Shown: positions 57,746-64,000 of the stretch, piece after piece | How the letters are laid out: each line of letters opens with the position of its first letter | Position numbering within the stretch: the stretch's first letter is position 1 | DNA from: Jejuia pallidilutea | Lineage (GTDB): Bacteria > Bacteroidota > Bacteroidia > Flavobacteriales > Flavobacteriaceae | Reading direction: 5' to 3' | DNA: 64,000 nucleotides | Assembly: GCF_002973595.1 (NCBI RefSeq) | Contig: NZ_PVEO01000012.1 | Location: forward strand, 37,713 to 101,712 | Position numbers and translations under genes: made by a program | Notes under the pieces: generated by a model | Database searches by the model: none | Told to the model about the DNA's origin: nothing | Seen by the model: the letters and a program-made list of their open reading frames with translations, nothing else

Positions 57746-59806
57746 TTAATCTGTTTTAGATTTTGGTAACTGTACATAAAAAGTACTGCCAACATTAACT
57801 GTACTTTCTACCCAAATTTTTCCTCCGTTAAGTTCTACTAGTTCTTTACAAATAGAGAGCCCTAGGCCTGTGCCTTTTTCATTATTTGTACCCATTGTAG
57901 AGTAGGTATTGCTCTTAAATAATTTGTCTAAATTGTGTTTAGAAATACCTATACCGGTATCTGCAATACTAATAATGCAACTACCGTTGCTTATATGGTT
58001 AGAGATGGTTATTGTGTCTCCTTTTCTAGAAAACTTAAGTGCGTTTGCTAATAGATTTTGAATAACAATTTCAATCATGCTTCTATCGGCATAAGCAAAA
58101 TCGCGCAACGAATGGTCTATTAGTTCTATACCTTTGCTTTCTAAGCGTTGTTCTATTAATTTTATTTTTTCTTCAAAAACTTCTTGTATATCGAATAAAC
58201 TCGGGCTAGGTTTAAGCGATTGCATTTGAGATTTAGACCAGTTTAATAAATTGAATAATAGTAGCGACGCATTATTGGCATTTTCACTAAGTTCTGGAAT
58301 TAGATTATCAAACTCTTCTCTGGTAAGAGAGCCGTCTCTTAATAAATCAATAAATCCATTAATTGAGGATAAGGAATCTTTTAAATCGTGCGAAACAATA
58401 GAAAATAGTTTATCTTTTACATTATTTACATTTTCTAAATGTTTGGTTTGCTCAACAAACGCTTCATTTTGCAGCTGGATTTTTAGATTTTTTTCTTCAA
58501 GCTCTTGAACGTATTTTAAACTGTTGTTACGCTTTAAATAAATTAAAACTAAAAACACACATACTATAGCTAAAATACCAAGTAGTATATAAAAAAAGAG
58601 TTTAAACTTTTTAAGTTTATCATCTTCATCAGCAGTAATTTCAGTGTTTGGCTTATCTTCGGTTTTTGCTGTCTTACTATCAAAATTTAAGCTTAAATCT
58701 TTGTTAGAAATCTCAGGTATTTTAGTTATGGAAGTAATTGCTGCTTTGTTAAGGCTATCTTTTAAGTTATAATAGCGACGTAGCCAAACAAAAGCCCTAT
58801 CAAACCTTCTGCTGGTAGAATCTAAAGACCTCATTAAGCCGTAATACTTTAAAAGCTCATCAGTATCGTTCAGTTTTTTTGCTAAAGCACCAGCCTCATA
58901 CAATTGTTGTTCTGCAGTACGTAATCTACCTTGGTTTAAGTTAAGTTTCCCTAGATTATTTAATGTAGTTGCTAAATTGGTTTCGTTTTTGTTTTTTCTA
59001 TTTAGTGTTAAACCTCTTATTAAATATTTAGCGGCAGAGTCATAATCGTTAAACTCTAAATATTCACCTCCTAATTTAGGAAGTACACTACTTCTAATTG
59101 AATCTGATTTTCCTTTGGCGCTATTCAATACTTTTTCGTAAAACTCAATAGCTTTTCTATGCTCTTTAGATTTGGAATATAGCTCAGCTAGAAGCAAGCT
59201 AGAATTGCTAACACCAATAGAATCGTTCATTTGTTCTTGTATTTCAAGAGCCTTTATATTGTATTCTATAGATTTATCAACGTTGTTAAGTTTATAATAA
59301 GTTTTCCCAAGACTAGCATAAGCAGAGCGCAATTCGTGGCTAAGGCCTCTACGTTCTAATTCTCTTATGGCCGATAAAGAATACTGCAAACCTTTATTAA
59401 AGTTACCGCGCTCCATTTCTATAAGCCCAATACTATTATTAACCTTAGCAATATTTAATGTGTCTTTTAAAGTATTAAACAAAGTTTTGGCTTTAGTATA
59501 GCCGTCCATAGCGTTAATGTAGTCGTCTTTTTTGGCATAAATAAGCGCTTTGTAATAGGTAATTTTAGCAATGCCTTTTTTGTAGTTTATATCAGACGAA
59601 AGTTTATCGCTTAGCTTTATATATTTAAGGGCATGATCAAAATCTTGGGCTTCATATAGAAGGTCAATTATGTTTAAAGAGATGTCTACCTTAAGCGAAT
59701 CGTTAGTTTCAAAGCCTAATGCAATAGACAGACTATCCAGTTCTTTGGTTTGAGAATAACCTAAGAATAGAGATAAGAATATAATTAGAGTAATTATTCT
59801 CCTCAT
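57746..59806 (-). CDS. TPR-containing sensor histidine kinase
   Basis: This 686-residue protein has a signal peptide, about six TPR-like repeats (residues about 60-350), one transmembrane helix (about 401-424), a coiled coil, and a HisKA/HATPase kinase. The phosphoacceptor is His473 in SIVSHDLKDSLSS. The ATP-binding motifs are IQNLLANALKFS, IADTGIGIS and GTGLGLSICKEL. It senses something in the periplasm through TPRs, as in many Bacteroidota kinases. No response regulator is encoded beside it, so it is an orphan kinase in this window. Confidence 0.9.
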   Translation of the reverse strand: MRRIITLIIFLSLFLGYSQTKELDSLSIALGFETNDSLKVDISLNIIDLLYEAQDFDHALKYIKLSDKLSSDINYKKGIAKITYYKALIYAKKDDYINAMDGYTKAKTLFNTLKDTLNIAKVNNSIGLIEMERGNFNKGLQYSLSAIRELERRGLSHELRSAYASLGKTYYKLNNVDKSIEYNIKALEIQEQMNDSIGVSNSSLLLAELYSKSKEHRKAIEFYEKVLNSAKGKSDSIRSSVLPKLGGEYLEFNDYDSAAKYLIRGLTLNRKNKNETNLATTLNNLGKLNLNQGRLRTAEQQLYEAGALAKKLNDTDELLKYYGLMRSLDSTSRRFDRAFVWLRRYYNLKDSLNKAAITSITKIPEISNKDLSLNFDSKTAKTEDKPNTEITADEDDKLKKFKLFFYILLGILAIVCVFLVLIYLKRNNSLKYVQELEEKNLKIQLQNEAFVEQTKHLENVNNVKDKLFSIVSHDLKDSLSSINGFIDLLRDGSLTREEFDNLIPELSENANNASLLLFNLLNWSKSQMQSLKPSPSLFDIQEVFEEKIKLIEQRLESKGIELIDHSLRDFAYADRSMIEIVIQNLLANALKFSRKGDTITISNHISNGSCIISIADTGIGISKHNLDKLFKSNTYSTMGTNNEKGTGLGLSICKELVELNGGKIWVESTVNVGSTFYVQLPKSKTD

Positions 59807-60117
59807 ACAACGCTTAATTATAGCTTTTTACAGAGCTATTATTTAAAGAAGCTTGGTTGAGGGAAATCAAGATTTCTTTTATTTGAGATTTTATAAATGT
59901 TTCAGTTCTTTGTTAATAATAGCATCGGCTAACAAAAGTTGTAAAAAGCCTTTTTATATTCTAATTTATGGGTTTTTCTACCAAAAAATTAGATAAAGAG
60001 CGAGTCCACTTTTTTCAAAAAATCGACGAATAGATTAAAAGCAAAAAACATAGAAAAACGGTATATTTTTCGTTGAAATACTAGCTTTTTTTTTGATTAT
60101 TTTTTCATGTAAGAATT
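59807..60117. other. Intergenic region between the sensor kinase and galactanase genes
   Basis: The 311-base AT-rich stretch contains no convincing open frame, tRNA or known element. A weak AT-only hairpin with flanking T-runs (about 60030-60090) could end galactanase transcription on the minus strand. I am not confident in it. Confidence 0.35.
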
Positions 60118-61236
60118 TTAATTGTTTCTAAAAGAATCGAAAACAGGCAATGCTTGGTGGTTAAAGTCGAACATACATTGGTTTTCCCATGAACTGCCGC
60201 TTGTAGAAGTGTTGGAATTGCCACTAAATGCTACCCAATCTGGTGCCCAATAGCAAAAACCTATGCCTCTGTTATCGGGAATATTTTTAATGGTACTTAT
60301 TAACCAGTTAAAATAAGCTTTTTGGCCTTCTGGTGTGGCCGCAAATTCTTTTAATATTTGTGAAGAATCACCTATATAATTAGTATTGCTGTCGTTCCAT
60401 TCTAAAGTAAAAGGGTAAGCAACTTCAACCATTAAAATATCTTTTTTAAAGTTTAGGGATAATTGGTTTAATTTTAACTGTACTAAGTTTAAATCTTTAA
60501 TTTGAAATTGTGGATAATAGGATAAACCTATAATATCAAAATCTATATTATAGGGTGTTAGTTTATCGAAAAAAAACACGGCATTTTCAACACTGGAATG
60601 GTGCAGCATTATTTTTACAGTATCGCCACTTACCTCTCGAACTGCTCTTATGGCTTCTTTAACTAAAGCGGCATAATTATTCCAATTGTTATCAAATTCG
60701 TTCCAAACTTTTCCGTAATCCCATAAAAATCCACTGTCGGTTTCATTCCCTATTTGTATTATCTCTGGTAAGGTGTTTTGCATTTTTAGTTCTTCAATAA
60801 CGCTTTTGGTATAATTGTAAATAGCGGTCCTAATTTCTTGGATGTTCATGTTTTTCCATGCTTCTGGTGGATTTTGTTTACCAGGATCAGCCCAATAATC
60901 ACTATAATGAAAATTCAATAAAAAATCCATGTTTTGTGCTTTAACGCGTTTTGCATAGGCCTTTACGTCATTTAAGCTATTTTGCCCATCTTTAGGCGTA
61001 TGCCATAATTTTAAACGAATTAAATTTGTGCCATTCTCTGCAACAAAAGGTAATAAGTCTATTGGCTTACCATTGGCATCTTTGTAAGTAATATTGTATT
61101 GTTCCAACTCTGGTTGAAAAGAAAGGTCCATACCTTTGTAGAATGTCGTTTCAGGTTGTAAATCAATAGTTTTAGTGTCGCTATCGCAGCCTGTAAGAAT
61201 ACTTAAAAATAGCAGTAAGATTAAAAGTTTTTTCAT
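60118..61236 (-). CDS. GH53 arabinogalactan endo-beta-1,4-galactanase lipoprotein
   Basis: From the ATG at 61236 this is 372 residues, with a lipobox SILTGC (Cys17). The longer start at 61305 would precede the signal. The GH53 features are FYKGMDLSF, NFHYSDYWADPGKQ, the acid/base Glu165 in IQIGNETDSG and the nucleophile Glu271 in MVEVAYPFT. The enzyme cuts beta-1,4-galactan of plant or algal pectic polysaccharides at the cell surface. No SusCD pair or other glycoside hydrolase is adjacent. It is divergent from argS. Confidence 0.9.
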   Translation of the reverse strand: MKKLLILLLFLSILTGCDSDTKTIDLQPETTFYKGMDLSFQPELEQYNITYKDANGKPIDLLPFVAENGTNLIRLKLWHTPKDGQNSLNDVKAYAKRVKAQNMDFLLNFHYSDYWADPGKQNPPEAWKNMNIQEIRTAIYNYTKSVIEELKMQNTLPEIIQIGNETDSGFLWDYGKVWNEFDNNWNNYAALVKEAIRAVREVSGDTVKIMLHHSSVENAVFFFDKLTPYNIDFDIIGLSYYPQFQIKDLNLVQLKLNQLSLNFKKDILMVEVAYPFTLEWNDSNTNYIGDSSQILKEFAATPEGQKAYFNWLISTIKNIPDNRGIGFCYWAPDWVAFSGNSNTSTSGSSWENQCMFDFNHQALPVFDSFRNN

Positions 61237-61292
61237 AAATCTAAGATAAATATTTCGCTTATTAATCTCTGTTAAACTTGATTTAAAAATTC

Positions 61293-61300
61293 TATCTTTG
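61293..61300 (+). promoter_or_regulatory. Candidate -7 box (TATCTTTG) for argS
   Basis: The octamer matches TAnnTTTG and ends 22 bases before the argS ATG at 61322. The -33 TTG is not at the usual distance. Confidence 0.45.
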
Positions 61301-61321
61301 GGCACTTATAAATTAAGCATA

Positions 61322-63106
61322 ATGAGTCTTCAAAATATATTATCACAACAAGTAAAACAAGCGGTTTTAGAAGTATATAAGGTTACGTTAGAATCGGTTG
61401 AATTTCAGGCAACAAGAAAGGAATTTGCCGGCGATATTACTGTAGTAATTTTTCCTATGTTGCGCTTTATAAAAGGTAATCCTGTGCAAATTGGAGAAAC
61501 CGTTGGTAAGTATTTAGTTGAAAACGTAAATGAGGTTAAAAATTTTAACGTAGTTAAAGGTTTTTTAAACATAGAAATTAGTGATGCTTATTTTTTAAAA
61601 CTCTTTAATGCAATTAAAAGCAATAAAGATTATGGTTTTGTAAAGCCTAACGAAGGCGACAAAGCTATTATGGTAGAATACTCTTCACCAAATACCAATA
61701 AACCACTGCACCTCGGGCATATAAGAAATAATTTATTAGGTTACAGCGTTGCCGAAATTTTAAAAGCAAGTGGAAAAAAAGTTTATAAAACCCAAATAAT
61801 AAACGATAGAGGTATACATATATGCAAAAGTATGCTGGCGTGGAAAAAGTTTGGTAACGGTGAAACACCCGAAAGTACGGGTTTAAAAGGTGATAAGTTG
61901 GTTGGCAATTATTATGTAAAGTTTGATAAAGCATACAAAAAGGAAATTCAAGCCCTAGTTGCTAAAGGCATAAAGGAAGAAGAAGCTAAGCAAAACGCAC
62001 CTATATTGCTAGAAGCACAAAATATGTTACGCAAATGGGAGTCTGGCGATGAGGAAGTCGTATCACTCTGGAAAACTATGAATAGCTGGGTTTACAAGGG
62101 TTTTAATGAAACCTACAAAAATTTAGGGGTAGATTTCGATGTGTTGTATTATGAAAGTAATACCTATTTATTAGGAAAGGAATTTATAACAGAAGGTTTA
62201 AAATCTGGTGTGTTCTATAAAGAGGAAGATGGTTCCGTTTGGTGCGATTTAACCGAAGAAGGATTAGATAAAAAAATAGTATTACGTGCCGATGGTACTG
62301 CTGTTTATATGACTCAGGATATAGGTACTGCTATACAACGAATCAAGGACCATCCTGATGTTGGGGGTATGGTATATACCGTTGGTAATGAGCAAGATTA
62401 TCACTTTCAAGTATTGTTTTTAATTTTGAAGAAGTTAGGTTTTGATTGGGCAAAACATCTATACCATTTAAGTTATGGCATGGTAGATTTACCTAGCGGA
62501 AAAATGAAAAGTAGGGAAGGTACCGTTGTTGATGCTGATGATTTAATTAACGATATGGCGAATACTGCCGAAGAAATATCAGAAGAGTTAGGCAAATTAG
62601 ATGGCTATTCTAATGAAGAAAAGCAACAACTTTACAAAACAATAGGACTTGGGGCTTTAAAGTACTATATTTTAAAAGTAGACCCTAAGAAGCGTATTTT
62701 GTTTAATCCAAAAGATTCTATCGATTTTCAAGGAAATACAGGGCCATTTATTCAGTATACTTATGCTAGAATCCAATCTATTCTAAGAAAAGCTAATTTA
62801 GCTACTAATCTTGCTCAAACTACAATTAATGTTAATTTACATGATAAAGAACGCGAGTTAATAAAGCAAATTCAGTTATTTCCAGAAGTAATTCAAAACG
62901 CTGCCGATAATCATAGTCCAGCATTAATAGCAAATTTTACATACGATCTGGTTAAAGAATTCAACTCCTTTTATCAAAACGTTTCTATTTTGGGAGCAGA
63001 TAATGAAAATGAAAAACTCTTTAGGGTTCAACTATCCTATACGGTAGCTAAAACCATAAAAAGCGCTTTTAAGGTTCTAGGAATAGATGTCCCAGAACGT
63101 ATGTAA
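61322..63106 (+). CDS. argS: Arginyl-tRNA synthetase
   Basis: From the ATG at 61322 (MSLQNILSQQVKQAV) this is 594 residues. A TTG at 61298 overlaps the promoter box and is rejected. It has the class I motifs HLGHIRNN (the HIGH motif) and KMKSREGTVVDADDLI (the KMSKS region), an ArgS N-terminal tRNA-recognition domain, and the DALR-type anticodon-binding C-terminal domain. It charges tRNA-Arg. It is the last housekeeping gene before a 357-base spacer. Confidence 0.97.
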   Translation: MSLQNILSQQVKQAVLEVYKVTLESVEFQATRKEFAGDITVVIFPMLRFIKGNPVQIGETVGKYLVENVNEVKNFNVVKGFLNIEISDAYFLKLFNAIKSNKDYGFVKPNEGDKAIMVEYSSPNTNKPLHLGHIRNNLLGYSVAEILKASGKKVYKTQIINDRGIHICKSMLAWKKFGNGETPESTGLKGDKLVGNYYVKFDKAYKKEIQALVAKGIKEEEAKQNAPILLEAQNMLRKWESGDEEVVSLWKTMNSWVYKGFNETYKNLGVDFDVLYYESNTYLLGKEFITEGLKSGVFYKEEDGSVWCDLTEEGLDKKIVLRADGTAVYMTQDIGTAIQRIKDHPDVGGMVYTVGNEQDYHFQVLFLILKKLGFDWAKHLYHLSYGMVDLPSGKMKSREGTVVDADDLINDMANTAEEISEELGKLDGYSNEEKQQLYKTIGLGALKYYILKVDPKKRILFNPKDSIDFQGNTGPFIQYTYARIQSILRKANLATNLAQTTINVNLHDKERELIKQIQLFPEVIQNAADNHSPALIANFTYDLVKEFNSFYQNVSILGADNENEKLFRVQLSYTVAKTIKSAFKVLGIDVPERM

Positions 63107-63463
63107 TAAAAATCAAAATAGAACATTCAATTAATTAGTCGTCTTTTTTAGTTCACACTTAAAAAAGTATATATGCCATAATAGGTGTTGTTTATAATTT
63201 TCTATTCTGGTATTTTTATTATCAGTTCTGTTTTCGAAATAATTTAATATTCTCAATATCTGACCTTTAATATTAGGGTATTGGATATTTTTCTCCCTTT
63301 TTTTTGAAAAATTCAAATTACATCTGAAAAATATTTAGGAAATTTCATACGTGTATTCTCTTATTTTGTTTTTCAACTTAATTTTTGTTTAACTAAACGA
63401 TTTTAATGTTAAACATAAATATATTTTGTTTAAGTTTATAGTGAAAAACATAAACAGCAAACA
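63107..63463. other. Intergenic region upstream of the terminal surface-protein gene
   Basis: This 357-base AT-rich stretch holds no supported gene. Its right part has a near-palindrome at 63410-63432 (TAAACATAAAT and ATTTTGTTTA around one central base, with one mismatch) and a short GTTTAACTAAAC element at about 63388-63399. These could be operators for the next gene. Confidence 0.4.
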
Positions 63464-64000
63464 ATGAAAGAAAAATTATCCTTCCAAAACCCCAAATCAT
63501 TTTTAGTAGTTTTTTTTACATTATTATTATTTTCTTCTAATCTTTCAGCAGATACAGATTGTGGCCACATAACAGGGCTAGAATTCTCTAACGGTCATGA
63601 AACCGTTATGTTGAAAGATCATGAAGTTTATAATATTAATGACTTACCAGAACACTTCTACATTAACTTAAATGTAGATGGTTATTCCCAAAGTGCTAGA
63701 TTTATCGTAAAAAACCTTGATACGGGAAGCACGTACAATATTACTGAAAACCTATTGCCCTACACATTTCCTGCTGGAAATGCATCATGGCATTTGGGGT
63801 TAGGAACTTTTAAAATAACAACCTATCTCTACAAGTTTGATTTAGCATGGGGCTTTAAGTGTGATACAGAAACAGTAACTTTCACTATCAACGACGGGCA
63901 TCAACCTTGTACGGCCGATGCAGGCACGTTAACGGCGTATGCCGACACGGTAACCCTAACGGGCGACAGCGTAACGATCAGTGCCACGGCGGATGGTAAC
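63464..64000 (+). CDS. Large exported repeat protein (adhesin-like), N-terminal part cut by window edge
   Basis: The frame is open from the ATG at 63464 to the window end, 179 codons. It has an N-terminal signal peptide, probably ending near SNLSA, a domain with DCGHITGLEFSNGHETVML, and then the start of the repeat type CTADAGTLTAYADTVTLTG. TADAGT modules often occur as arrays in large secreted proteins of Flavobacteriia, many exported by the type IX system. The composition changes abruptly near 63900 to GC-rich codons. The full length and function cannot be seen. Confidence 0.75.
   Translation, partial: MKEKLSFQNPKSFLVVFFTLLLFSSNLSADTDCGHITGLEFSNGHETVMLKDHEVYNINDLPEHFYINLNVDGYSQSARFIVKNLDTGSTYNITENLLPYTFPAGNASWHLGLGTFKITTYLYKFDLAWGFKCDTETVTFTINDGHQPCTADAGTLTAYADTVTLTGDSVTISATADGN

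Noticed and set aside
63131..63316. 61-codon minus-strand open frame after argS
   Set aside because: It lies in an AT-rich spacer, shows no recognisable domain or signal and has no operon partner. It is probably chance.

Overview
The window looks like a chromosomal segment of a member of the Flavobacteriaceae (Bacteroidota). The support is an AT-rich genome, genes without Shine-Dalgarno leaders, Bacteroidota-type promoters (TTTG, about 19 bases, TAnnTTTG), two SusC/SusD pairs whose SusC signal peptides share the MKTKFSG start, lipoproteins, a bacteroidetal str-S10-spc-alpha ribosomal superoperon lacking tuf, adk and map, and a surface protein with TADAGT-type repeats at the right edge. I cannot name the genus from sequence alone.

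Layout. 1-5.1 kb: cell-wall and housekeeping genes (coaD end, ddl, a free-standing PASTA protein, rluD, a small barrel-like protein, mpl). 5.1-18.3 kb: a SAM methyltransferase, an acyl-CoA synthetase, MOSC and dienelactone-hydrolase proteins, radC, a divergent polysaccharide-deacetylase relative, a YjjG phosphatase followed by three exported proteins of unknown role, rarA, a structured GC-rich intergenic element, a rhomboid protease and rlmB. 18.3-30.8 kb, minus strand: two tandem SusC/SusD uptake systems, a small exported lipoprotein, and an Omp85/BamA-like barrel protein. 31-48.8 kb, plus strand: the ribosomal superoperon from rpsL to rplQ, including rpmD and rpmJ, which are very short. It has a near-consensus promoter, an internal terminator between rpsJ and rplC, an internal terminator plus promoter between rpsK and rpsD, several self-complementary spacers, and a strong final terminator. 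48.8-63.1 kb: carA, eno, an IS3-family insertion sequence, gltA, two guanidino-modifying-enzyme-like genes, a universal stress protein, an FkbM methyltransferase, a TPR sensor kinase, an orphan GH53 galactanase lipoprotein and argS. 63.46 kb to the end: the start of a large secreted repeat protein that runs off the window.

How the parts fit. Most genes are core functions: translation and transcription machinery, peptidoglycan building and recycling, central carbon metabolism, and arginine/carbamoyl metabolism. Accessory signals are the IS3 element, which sits between eno and what looks like its original terminator, the duplicated SusCD loci with a conserved promoter/leader, the orphan galactanase, and the terminal adhesin-like gene with an abrupt rise in GC. 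I found no CRISPR array, tRNA, rRNA, prophage or recognisable defence system. The most novel-looking signals are the structured spacers inside the ribosomal superoperon, the GC-rich hairpin element upstream of the rhomboid gene, and the uncharacterised exported cassette after yjjG.
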